In this document: positions 11,669 through 24,000 of the stretch, in pieces | Layout of the letters: every line of letters begins with the position of its first letter | Position numbering within the stretch: the stretch's first letter is position 1 | Source: Blasia pusilla | Lineage: Eukaryota; Marchantiophyta; Marchantiopsida; Blasiales | Length of the DNA: 64,000 nucleotides | Direction of reading: 5' to 3' | Assembly: GCA_050084515.1 (NCBI GenBank) | Contig: CM114274.1 | Span: 4,588,001 to 4,652,000 of the forward strand | Position numbers and translations under genes: made by a program | Notes under the pieces: model-generated | What the model was told of the DNA's origin: nothing | Database searches by the model: none | Seen by the model: only the letters and a program-made list of their open reading frames with translations

Positions 11669-13000
11669 GAAGGAATGCCATTCTCGTTGTGGAAATTCTC
11701 ACTCTTCTAACTTATACAAACCAACTCTCTACTTTGTATATGAACGGATGAACAAGTTGGTCTTGCAAGTTTTGCAGTTTATGGAAAAAAAATTCAAAAT
11801 AGTGTATTTGAGAGAGGATAAGATCTAGATTACTAACTTACTCAAAACGAGATTTTTTTCCCTCTAATAGGGAAACTAAAATTTCCTTAAGCATACTAAA
11901 GAATAATAGTATTTCAACGAGAGGAAAAAATTCAAGACCATATGCACGTGTGATGAGGATTTGCATCAATCCTTACAACGTTTATAAATGGGCCATCAAC
12001 ATATATAGGTTTCGTGGGATTTTGGTAAAAGGATGTGTAAGATCATGAAAGCTTATGAATTCCAACTTGGCTAAAAAATAGGGGGTGATGTACATTCTTG
12101 AGATACCCACTCGCGGACATACCTATTAAAGTCATTTTACTAAAATGGGGGAGAGCTAGGAGTTGACTAGGAACTAAGGTATTAGCCCCGTAGAAGCCCC
12201 ATTCTCACTACAGTCCCATCTAGGGTTTCCTACGGGTGAGATTATCCTCCACTAATAAGATTTGGGAGGAGTGAACCTTGTTAATTGTGCACTTCATCAT
12301 CCCTAATATCCCCTTGGAAATCGTCGGTGCTGAAAAAATTATAATTTTTTTTTCAATTATGTCAACACATTATAAAATCATCAATAATTGCATATGAACC
12401 CATATGCACTTCATTGAAATAGACGAGCCCCCCAATTTATATTTATATTATAAATTATGGGAGAGAGCCTTCTTGATTTGCAAACATCTCCATGGTTGAC
12501 ATATGACAATCGAGCAATAAGAAAATATTTTTTCTCATACGGGCAGCAAAGAAATATTTTCCATTTTACATATAGGTAGAATTTTTTTTTCATGCCAACA
12601 AGACTATATTATTGGAGAGTGCCCTTTCATTCTACAAATTCTTTTCTTTTTGTCACTCGACATTTTCAACCAAACAGATCGCTCAAAATTCACTAAATAG
12701 AAATATTAGGAGAGATACGAAAAGTAATATAGTACGATTTAAATATGTCCACGAGTGGGTACTACACTAGTCATTCCCTCAAGCATGTCAAGAAAAGAAG
12801 TCTTCGATAAAGAAAGGAGCACACTTAACGTTTTGTCCTCAGAATTTGTCCAATTATCCACCCAATCACGTTGATTAAGCAGCAGGTAAGCATGCACTTA
12901 CGATAAGAGAGTTGGGCTTATCCGAAAGCGTAGTAATAAGGTGCTAATCGAAGAATCTACACGTTGTTCATCTCACTCATCCTTCCAAACAGAATAACGT
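11463..13000. other. intergenic, no gene seen
   Basis: This is AT-rich sequence without a coding signal. It may hold the decayed 3' LTR of the copia fragment at its left end, a GA microsatellite (11623-11666), and a pair of 17-bp inverted repeats at 12104-12120 and 12745-12761. Confidence 0.5.
11623..11666. repeat. (AG)n microsatellite
   Basis: An uninterrupted AG run of about 44 bp. Confidence 0.95.
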
Positions 13001-13329
13001 GAGTCGTGTTGTTCATCTGACTTATTCTTCTCCGAACGGAGTGATCATCACGGAGTGATCTCGTTCGGGTTGTATCTCTTGTTGCTGTTTTGTTTGTGTT
13101 CGGCAAGTCTCCTCGAAATGCCGAAGCACCGCTTCCCAACAGCCTTTGGTGCTCGTTCTCGGGGGCCGCGACGCGTACCAATCACACCGTTGCATGGAGT
13201 GATGGGAAGATTCCGCCGCGGAACGGACAGGAGAAAAATGATGAAGGCGAGTGAGCGCCATGGCATGCGAATTTGGGAGGGAGAGCTAGCAACAGCGGCG
13301 GAGACGGAGAAACTCGAACATCTGCAGCC

Positions 13330-13542
13330 ATGGACGGGAATGAAGTCAGCAGCGCGAAGTTCTCCTCTGAGGAAGAAGTGGAGGAGGAGGAGGAGGAGGT
13401 TGAGGTCCTGCGCCTCATGGCGGCCAGCGGAGTTTACTTCGTGGACCAGGACGAAGCTTTCTTCGGAATCTTCGCACGGCTGAGTCGTTCGGTTGTTCGC
13501 TCGAGTAGGAGGAGCCTCGGAGGGCTTTCCGTGGTAGCGTAA
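13330..13542 (+). CDS. possible small acidic protein, uncertain
   Basis: This is a 70-codon frame starting at an ATG in good plant context (GCAGCCATGG). It has an acidic run (SSEEEVEEEEEEVEV, about residues 12-26), then LRLMAASGVYFVDQDEAFFGIF, then an Arg/Ser-rich tail. I do not recognise it. It could be a real small protein, a first exon of a gene whose other exons I missed, or chance in GC-rich DNA. The GAG repeat that gives the Glu run is an unstable trinucleotide track. Antisense frames of similar length overlap it, which weakens the case. Confidence 0.25.
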   Translation: MDGNEVSSAKFSSEEEVEEEEEEVEVLRLMAASGVYFVDQDEAFFGIFARLSRSVVRSSRRSLGGLSVVA

Positions 13543-13936
13543 AGCCACAAGACGTCGAACGCATGCCGTAGCGTCTGACGTGGGAATTCATGTCACCATG
13601 ATCGCGCCGCTGACATGCGCAAAGTCGGGTTCACGTCCTAAGCAGACGAAGAGTCCGGCGATACGCAAGGTTCCAAGTCAGGGCGTCCGAAGGAGCGAGA
13701 GGGAGCGATTGGCAAGCGGTCCGCTCCGGACGGCGCAGTGGAACGAAAACCATACGCGCACCAGATGAGGACAAGCGCCAGGGAGTCGAGCGTCCCGGCG
13801 TCCGACCTTCGGAGGAGTAGGTATGGAAACTTCGATGACTGTTGCTTCAATGGATAGACGCCTCGTCAATTTAGAAATGTGCCAATTCACTGCTTGCACT
13901 TATCATCATCAGTCACCAGTTTGCAAATCCCTTACG

Positions 13937-14020
13937 TTTCCACAGACGACGAATCTGTAAGCTTCCGCTCTTCCACCGTTTCCACAGACGGCGAATCTGT
14001 ATGCTTCCGCTCATCCACCG
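13937..14020. repeat. 42-bp tandem duplication
   Basis: Two adjacent 42-bp units, TTTCCACAGACGACGAATCT... at 13937 and TTTCCACAGACGGCGAATCT... at 13979, differ at about three positions. The period is a multiple of three. In one plus frame it would read as two 14-residue units, STDDESVSFRSSTV and STDGESVCFRSSTA, but that frame has no ATG start and no known domain. Confidence 0.9.
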
Positions 14021-15020
14021 CGGCACTACGTCTTTCCCATTTGGCTTCCTCCTGCCTTCCAAAACTTACAAACCAGCTACACAATCATGAAAACCTTTTA
14101 ACCGACAGTCTATCAACTATCAACCGTCTTTTCACACCGGAACCCGAGGAAAACTAGTTGACTTTCGCGTCGCATGGAAAACCAGCACTCGGACATGGCA
14201 AGTTCCAGTTGGCGGTTTAGCCCATTTCTTGCGAGCGTTGATTTGAAGGAGGGCAATTTCGCGATACGTGAATTGGAATAGAGGTGTATGCGTCTTAATC
14301 GAAATGCCATGGTCCGAGTCCGACGGCAGAGCGATTCTTCCACCAAGGCGAAGATACTTAAAGCGGCGGCAACCATTTCAGCCGCGGACGTCAGTACAAA
14401 GCAACGAGGTAGCGAGGGCATCATATGCTCCCCTGCCACAACGTGTGCAGTATTGACGGCCAACCCTATTACGATATTTATGACCTGGGGGAGAAAGGGG
14501 GTGTGGCATCCACCCAGGTGACGATTACGTTAAGAGGGCGTGACCGATTTGATTCGCCCGAGATAATGGCATTGCGAAGCAAAAAAGATCCGTGGAAAGA
14601 ATCTCGAGGAAATGTTGGGATACGCGAACAAGCACCAACCAACTAACTGCACACCTAACGCGCATGGACGATAAATTTACAGTTGGAAAGGTTTCCAAAA
14701 TCACACCCAACGGAGGTCTCGCCGGACCTTACGTCCGCTATGGCTTTTATTAGATAAATTGCTTCTTTTTGGAGGCAATGATATTGATTCTCGCGAGTAA
14801 CAGTTTGAGGAGAAGTAAGTGCAAATCATGCAGAACTTGCACCACAGAGGCGCAATATCTATCACAAAGAAGAACTCAACAACCACCACCTAATCCCCTA
14901 AGATTTCACAAAATTGCCGCCCTAACCCAAGACTGGACCGGGCCTGCTGCAAAACAAGACGCCTCAGCCTGAACTCCGGCTACTGATCTAATCGAGAGCT
15001 CCTAGCTACAGAAGTCCGTG

Positions 15021-18000
15021 TCAACCATGGGGTGCATCTGCCTCGCTGTCGTCGCTTGCATCACTGCACACCGGGAAATGCATAGACCACTTGTTAGGAA
15101 TTGTAGGAAGAGAATCTGAAAAAACAGTTATCATCACATTCAACAGGTGAGACTCAATAAATTGCCATGGTCCTTTCATTTACGATTGACCAAGAAGCGA
15201 AGTTAAGGAAAACAGCCGAAAGGAATTCAGGGTACAAATTTTGGCGGTGGCATCCACTCGGATTGGACCTGAATTCCGGTTGCTTCGAAATTCGTCTGGC
15301 ATCCAGCCCTGTGATGTACTTTTGCGATGCCTGTACGTTGTCTCCCCCTGATAAGACAATCCGTACCAAATCAGATGGGCCCCTCAGATGTCAAAAGAAT
15401 GGCTGCTCACCATCAAGAAAGTTTCCGAACGTCAGAAGATTGCTTTGATTTACCTTTTGCAAGCTGGAAAAGGTGAGCTGCACAACGCTCTGCTGCTAAA
15501 CGAACTGGCGCATTTGTATCCTTCAAACAATCACCAACAGCTGGACCTATAGTGGACAAGTATGAAGCTAATACATCCGGATTTCCCTGCAAAAATATTT
15601 TCAAGATCTTCAGATTCTCCAGCACCAGTATATCTCGACCTAAACTCAAGCCACAAACTGAAATCAGCTTGTGAGAATGTGCTTTTGCATCCAGTCTAAA
15701 AGGACTCAGATTTTGTAAAAAAACCATTGTCACCAATTCATGTCACCAATTCTGTCACCAATCATAGAGTTAGGGTAAACCTTAGCTACTGATTTAAGAC
15801 TACTCAGAGCTCTTCTCCGTATGTCACTGGAGTCATCCCGCAAGAGGAGCACCAACAAAGGCAGCAGTTCTGAAGCTGAGCGAGACAAAGACTCCTTCCC
15901 TCGACTGACGAGAAGCCGACCCAAGCCTTTGGCTGCTGCTTCACGCACAGGTACCTGTATTGTACCACACAAATCAAGAAAGGTGATACCAAACCTTTCC
16001 AGCACCACTTTGCAAAAGCTCTAAGACGCACAGGATGAACCAAGGTATTAAGACTTCAAGGGACTCGTCTACATCAAATTTGCTTGGTAGAACATGTGTA
16101 CCTTGTCATCTTTTCCTCTGATTTTAATAGTTCCAACCACCATAGCCAGCCATGAAACTGAGTCACATACTCGATTCCCACCATGTCTGAGCATTGAGGC
16201 TACAACCAGAGTTGTACCATGTCGAAGAGCCCAGGCCGCTGAAGACGACCCACTAGTTGCCATGGACTCCAGTAGACTACCAAACTGTGTATCTCCAAGA
16301 TACTGCCATACATTCATAATCCAAAAACACAAATCAAAACAAACTTCCCAAATACAGAGAGTGACGACTGCTAATTAATGGTAGAGAAGGGCCCAAATTC
16401 AGAAGAGTTGTGTCAGGCTCACTAGACGCTACAAGAAGAACCACAGATACAGTACGTTTCAAAAGGGCAGATATTTTTTTGGTTCAGTATATTTGGCTTC
16501 ATTATGTGCACAGTTTGTTAAGACAGTCAGCAGACTTAAAGGTGTGAAGACACAAGGTACAACGAGGCAAATCCATTTTCGTGTTTACAGATTTGCTTAG
16601 TCTCATCTAAACCTTAAAAATAACACACTGCAGCAAGGGGACCCATACCTTAGACACAATGCCCAAGATTCTTGCCGCCAGTCCTCTGACTTCATCTTCA
16701 TCTGATAGGAGGAGATCTTGCAAACCTGTCACGATTCGGTCCAACACTGGGGGACTGACACTCTGTCCAGCATGTCTCATGACTCCTTTCAGGGCAACCA
16801 GTATTGCCTCTCTCACTCCTCCTTCGGATGACTGCACCAGTACAATTTCCATATTGCAGTCAACATTTTGCATCCCAGTTTGCCTCGTCGGTGCAGGCCC
16901 GTGATGTAAAATTTTCATAAATCATGCATCTCAGATTAGTGGACTAAAACCAGGACACTCACCATCTACACATTAGTAAGACTTGCTTGTATAGTCAAAA
17001 AAGAGGACAGAAACACACCTGGAGACCAGAGAGAAGATCACCAACAAGAGGATCTACACGAGTACTCAATCCTGTCAACTTCCCCAACGCCCATGCAGCT
17101 CTCGCCCGGACCGCCCTGGAAAATAGAGGAATTCCCATGTACTTTTACCCCAATTGAACAGTGTCTGACCATGTTGTCTAACAAATTGAAATTTGTAAAG
17201 AGTCTCACATCAATCGCAATAACATAACGTTTTTGACACCTTCCCAATTCAAACACATTGTACTGCAAATAAGCTACTGAAACCCTCAGCTGATCTTCGT
17301 CCGCTAAAACAGTATTAGCAGAAGCGAACATTACTAATTCAGCATCTCCGAATCATTCAGCAGTCCTCAATTAATACCTTGTGTTGTCTTGGAGGCATTT
17401 GATGAACGTAGTTTGGAGTTGTGGCAAGAAAGGTTTCAAGGCAATGCCACCTTTGCTGATTATAATTCCAAGAGTTGCCAAAATTGCACTCTTCACTTGC
17501 CAAGGGAACCTATCTCCAATAATCCGAATAAGGGGTCTGAAAGGTCCACCAAAACCTCTACGTTAGAACATAAGACATCCTAAAGCATGTGGTCCAAGAC
17601 ATGACATAAATGGATGACATGAACAGTAAGTGATTTTAGCGCCCTATCTACAACAAACATCGGTGTTCCAGTGTGTCACATGGACAGGAAGCATACCCAG
17701 TGATGGACACCACAAAGGGTTTCAAGGCAGCTTCACTAGTAACATCAATGAGTTCTCCCAGTCCCTCTGCAGCTTGCTCTCTAAGTTCAGCAGATCCACT
17801 CATAAGGCCCTGCATTTGATATTACTGGTGAGTAAGATACTTGCATTGATTATGAAAGGCAAAAAGAATGCTACATTATGAAACAGATTTGAACTTACTT
17901 GAAGAAAAATTTGCAATACTGGTTGAAGTGCTTTTGGTAGACAAAACCCTGGAATGGTTATTGGACCACCCTGCACCAGCGAAATGCTCCGATCAAAAAA

Positions 18001-21000
18001 CATATGGACGAAAAGTTTGGATTAACAGCCATAACCTCATAGCTTACAGCAAGGAAAAACTAAGCGCTATTCTGAGTCTTAATTCCTGTAAAGTATATGA
18101 CTACTAATGATACCCTGAGGTAATCAAAACCTGTTGAATACAAATGGTCTTGCTGTCATCTATCATTTCTTCTGAGTCTAGGCACTACAAAAACGTGGTA
18201 TAGGACACAATGACGTCCTGTGACTTGCGCCTGGACAATCAGATCTTTCTAATCCCATTCTGAGAAAGAGGTTTTCATCTCAATTAGGAAAGATTCTGCC
18301 CTATCCTCATGAGCTTCCCATTAAGATATTTGCAGGAAGTCAATGGGTGAGACTTCCTATACTTTCCATGGAAGATGAGAAACAAACCATTCATATGGGT
18401 AGTGTTCCCGAACTAGAGACAAGAATCACAACCATGGTCCTAAGCACACCCTCTTACCTTCCGTTTGCGGCGCTCCTTGTCTCTGCTCGTTGACACCGCA
18501 TCACGTACGACCTTCATGTATGATGGAAGACTTTCTTTGGAAATTGAACCAATCACGCAGGATAATGCCTCCCATGCCGCCTATAATGAAAAATTTCATA
18601 CGTACAACAACCAGAATACACACAAAGACTTATCAGCTATGTCCACACAATCTCGGTGCAAGAATTTCCCAAGAATTTGACAGCCATAATTGACGAGCTT
18701 TTATGATAATGGACAATGCAACACACAATCCATGGCCAACCTGTCCAACACAAAGGTCTTACCTTAACCGTAGAATCATCATTGTCAGTCAGCATGACAA
18801 TCAGCATAGTCAGCAGGTTTGGTACTTCGTCTTCTAGGTCTAGTTTTGAGTTCTTGAAAAGGAAACCTGTCAGATATGCAGAGCTTCTCCTAACCCCCGC
18901 CTGACAAGACAGCAAAATGTTGACATTAAGGCAGCTTCAATCCAAACTAGATCCACGGCAGGCGGACATATTCGCAATTGCATCCAACTTTCAGAGCACA
19001 ATAGCAAGGAAAATCTGATTTTTTTTCCACTAATATCAAGAGAAATCACTGCACACTTATTTGGTCAAGTTCTTACAGGAACAGTGGAAGGCAATGAACA
19101 ACATATCATACACCAGCAAACTATCACACACCCACACATGGACTCATAAATGATCTAGAGAACACATTGAAGAACCACAATTCACTGTCAAGAAAATTGT
19201 ATTAATTCATCAAGCAACAATAGATATATGTAACAAGAGGCCCACCTGTGAATCTCCCAGACCCTTCACTAGCTCCCCAATGAGGGGATCAAGACCATCA
19301 CTATCCACCGCCATCAACACACTCTCAGCAGCGCGTTTTGTTTGGGGGGTGACTGCCTGCACTCACGTCACCAATAAGCAGAGGTGAATATATTAGGAAG
19401 GGTAAATGACTTTTTGCATCAATCTGACATTGAAAATGCAGTACAGAACACAAATGCTACAGGAGAATCTTTCATTACCTCAATTTCGTTACCCATCACT
19501 GAGATAAGTGGAGGCAAAACTGTCCCCAAATGTGTGTTGAGACCAGGCCCAGCAACGTCTGCAAGAGCTGCCAATGCATGCGCATTGAATGCTCTGTGAA
19601 AAAAGCGAGGTTTCAGTTTTCCAATCTAGTGGAAAATAGAGTATTTAATACCAAAGGAGCTTCAAAGTCATAATGGTTCCAAAGAGAAGGCGTTCTTACG
19701 TGAGAGGTGGACGCACAAGCTTCGGAAGAATATGGGGTAGTACTGCAGCAGTTCTCACGCTGAAACAACAGAAAAGGATAGCATACAATTAATCGACATG
19801 AAGGCCACCATGAGGTAGAAAGAATACATTAAAAGAGAAGATTGAAGATGAGACAGAATTTGGAGTTTACCTCAAAATTTGTTTAAGTCCATCCAATGCA
19901 GTGGTTGATGTCTTCTCGTCTTCCAAAGCGTGAAGAAGTGCTGGTACAATCTCATCCACTGCTTGTAAACCGGCACTCTGAAAAGACAAGTAAACATTGT
20001 ACATAAAAAAAAAATCCACTAACATATGAAAGGTTGGACACAGAAACCTTTGTTTTCAACGACATGTAGAAACCACAAACTCGCAACACGGAGAACTAGA
20101 GGTTTGAAGTCTATTAAATATGAAACATTCAAAAGTTGATTTTCAGAATCAACCTTAAAAAGGGTGTTGAAGGCCAATCCCGCTGCCTCTCTAACTTCCG
20201 GCACGCTGCAGGATACAATGCACATGAAGGTCTGAATAAAATAATAATTGGAAAGGTGAGACTTTCAATTCTCTGCGTAACATGTCCAATCTCCTTGGGC
20301 AGAATGATGAGTACCAAACGGATGACATACACCCTGAATACAAGTTCAAACCCGCTTAATATGTTCCATCACTTCCAGTGTTACGTCTTTCCAAAACCCA
20401 CACCTGTCACATAGGGCAGTTCGGATGGTAGGGACAAGGTCTGCTATGTAAGCAAGTAGTTGCTGCTTTCCTGCACTTGCCATTACTTCACTTAATCCCA
20501 TACAAACACCCTGCACACGGCTCAGATAGATCAGAATACAGATTCCGGACTGCAAAAATCACTTTTTGATCACACTACCAAAGAAACTCCAAGGTCATAG
20601 ATATGAGCAAGAATAAATACCTGTCTGGTACTTCCAGTAGGATCCTCCAAGCCCCGAGAGAGAATGGGTATAATGGAGGGCAGCACTCGGTCACCCAATT
20701 TCCGGACAAGCTCACCCAGAGAACGACCGGCCACCTAGAACAAAATGGATCCTGCTCAGTTTGACAGCGAAACTGGTAGAACGAATTCAAACCAAAGAAC
20801 AAGAAAAACATCTAAACATGAAAACTCAAAATCTGCACCTGTCTTCTTTCAGAGGATGTTGAGGCCAATGAAGATATGAGTGTACTCATCAATACTGGCA
20901 TAATTTCTTTGAGAGTCTTTGGTGTATTTGCAACTATAGTCTTCCAGACATGAAGTGCAGCCTGAGAGAACCACCCAAGTGCCCTTAGTAAACCACCAAA

Positions 21001-24000
21001 AGGTCAAATGATATTCATCTGAAGGTCACTAATATGAGATCTTACAAAAGCAGGTACTTCACTAAGCACTCTGTGATGTTTATGCATGTGACTTCACAGC
21101 ATGTGCAAAAATTGAAAGTTGATGTACATAACACCACTCACTGGATGCACTATTATTTAGGAAATTTTTCTTAGATATGAAGTCGGACTATGAACTTAGC
21201 GGAGCACAGTGGAAGTCATAACACACCTGGCGCACAGTGAGGCTAACATCCGACCGAACCATGTAAACTGCAGCAAGCACCTCATTACGTCTTTCCTTCC
21301 CAAGAATTGCAGTAATCGCTCTGCCATGTGCCTCCGTGCTTGCACCTTCATCATCACTTCCACCCTCCAGTACAACCTTGCCAGATGTTCCTGCTACCTG
21401 TTTTCAACCAGGAAAAGGATGAGAACCACCATGTTTGTCAGAAAGCAGAATTGAGCACTGTCTGAGGACTTTTCCATATCTCTATTCCTGTCTGAGCCCT
21501 ACCGGAATATCAGCAGGAATGAATTACAGAGCACCACATACGACTCAGTGAGACCAAAAGAAGACAGTAATGTAACCTTGAAGAGTAGATCACCCAAAAG
21601 CTCCACAGAGCTCTGACGAATTCGCCAGCTATCATTGAATATACCCTCTTCCACGGCAGGCAATAAAAGAGGTAAAGATCTGGAAAGACAGTAAAGTTTC
21701 AGCACCAAGTCCCGATAGACAGCGCCACAATTATCAAAAATTCTAAAAATAATTTAAGCCAAATGGATTCTAAACCCAAGAAAGATACAACTTTCTCCAA
21801 AAGGTACCTTCAATACAACAATTAAAATAAAGTACGAGATGTCACTTCCTCTAAAATGAAACGGCTAAATTCATAAAATCCAACTCAGAAAAGATGCATG
21901 AGGAGAGCGCATACGTTGATGCATAATGCTCGACAAGCACATGCCCTGAACTCAATGCAGCATCCCGGACAGATTCATTCTCATCGGCCAGACCTGCAAG
22001 CAATCGAACAGAATTAGGTACAAATAACAAATACAGGATGAAATGCTCAGGCCAGTGATAATTTAGGTTCCTGATGCTTACCATCAAGTATTGCTGGCAA
22101 AACACGTTGTAGATACTGTTGAAATGTAGGTCCAAGGGCGCTAGGAAGATACTGCAGGTAAACATTATTCCATAAGATAGCCACATATGAAAACACCATG
22201 CCAACAACTTGTAAGAAATGAAAATTGCTACATAAGTATACTGCACCCTGTGTACTTAACTGCACTAAGCCATCAAATAGCATCCGACTTACCTTGAACA
22301 GTGTCAGATAACCATCACGAACAGCAGCGCGTTGATGTGAACAATTTTGTATGATATCTGGAAGGAGTGACTCAAAGTAATCTGTCCCTAGGGCAGCCAC
22401 AACCTACATGACATCAAAAGCCCATATATTAGAAACTGCTTACAAAGCTAATATGCAGCTGGAAACTGAATCCACAAATGTCATCGATTTTGTGATATGT
22501 AAGAGCGTGAAGTCACCTTCAATCACTGGATCATTATTGCTTCTCTCTGATCCAATACAAATACTGGACTGCTAGCAGTAAGAGTATGGCATACCGTGGA
22601 GAGAGCAGCCTACAGACACAAAATCAAACTTCCAAAAAGAAAACACTGTCAAGTTTCAGGCAGCCATACCTCGCTGAGTCCTTGTGCTGCACCAGATCGC
22701 TCAACACTACTATTTTCTGATTTTAAGGTTTCCAGCAACCAGGGTACTAGATCTTTGAAATTTTCTTCACCCATTCCCCTTATAAGGGAACCCAGAGCTC
22801 TTGCAGCAACAGTTCGCACTTCAGGTATAGGGTCAACCAGGACCTGTCATTTAAATTGAAGGATCACAAGACAATACAAAAAACAAACCATAAGATGTGG
22901 TACAAGAAAACATTTTCACCAAATTTCTTGATGCTGCCCTCTTGACTAATACAACCAGATTAATCCAGTTCACAACAACCAATTGGAGACCTGAGTTAAA
23001 CTTCTAATGGGATAAGTAACTCCTGCAGCACACATTCCATTGAAGATAACTATTCTGCAACCATAGATAAGTAATATCTTACCTTCTTGACTTCAGGCAG
23101 CAGCAAACCCAGATAGGGAAGCATGTCCTTGTGTTCGGTCACAAGAGAACTCATGTTTCCAACAATTTGAGCTGCCTTCTTTTTGGTTTCTGCACTTCTC
23201 TCTCTCAAACCACGGTGTACAATAGGTACAAGCAAAGCCAGAGAGGGCGCGTCCACTGAGTTGATGAAAGTTGTCTATACCACATCCAAACAGAGCTTTT
23301 AAACTCATATCCTTAACTTAATAATATTTGATATGTAATCAACTCCAGGTGAGCCAAAATGTGCCAGCATCTAACCAGCACAAAGGTACACATCCATGTA
23401 CAGTTCTCTTGACATTTCACAAAAAGCTTTACGAATAAGGTGGTTACAACTACTACTTTATTACATAACTTCACCAACGAGGTGCCAAGTACCTGTAGCA
23501 ACAGATCCAGACAAGATTTTGTATGCTCATTGGGATCAGCAATTCCCACAAGTAGAGTTGGAACAAGTGCAGCAATCTCAGGGTTTCTTATCACGCTGCC
23601 AACCTGTCAGGCAAGACATAGACCGCATTGTGAAAATCAATGAACAAAAAGCATAGTAGACGAAGTAAAACATGAGAAAACTTACACTATGAAATCACCT
23701 GTTGTAAGGAAGTCTGTGCTGCTGATTGAACTTTTGGGTGAGTATCTGTCAGTACCTGCTCAAATTCAAGTTTTGTGTTTAGTATGCCATCAGATGATCA
23801 AATAGCTAATATCCTCGTCCAGACATTGGCAACTTGGGAAATAACACCATAAACTACCTTTTGTGTCTCTCGCAAAAAAACATGGAACTACGAACCACAA
23901 CAGCGCAGGAACTCAAAATTACTACAGCACAATGAAGAGAAAGATAGGACTAGGAGAAGAACAGTTTGACCTGCAACAGATAATAAGAATGTCATTTGCA

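Larger units (their letters stand above)
13000..15020. other. GC-richer unique region downstream of GCN1
   Basis: About 2 kb of CpG-rich sequence that differs in composition from the transposon zone to its left. Many overlapping open frames exist on both strands simply because stops are rare in GC-rich DNA. None shows a family motif. It includes a short ATG frame (13330-13542) and a 42-bp tandem duplication (13937-14020). The right part should contain the GCN1 3' UTR. Confidence 0.45.

Noticed and set aside
13048-13548. 166-codon minus-strand and overlapping 142-codon plus-strand frames
   Set aside because: Frames overlap on both strands in CpG-rich DNA with low-complexity Ser/Leu or Glu/Arg runs from a GAG repeat. 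No family resemblance.
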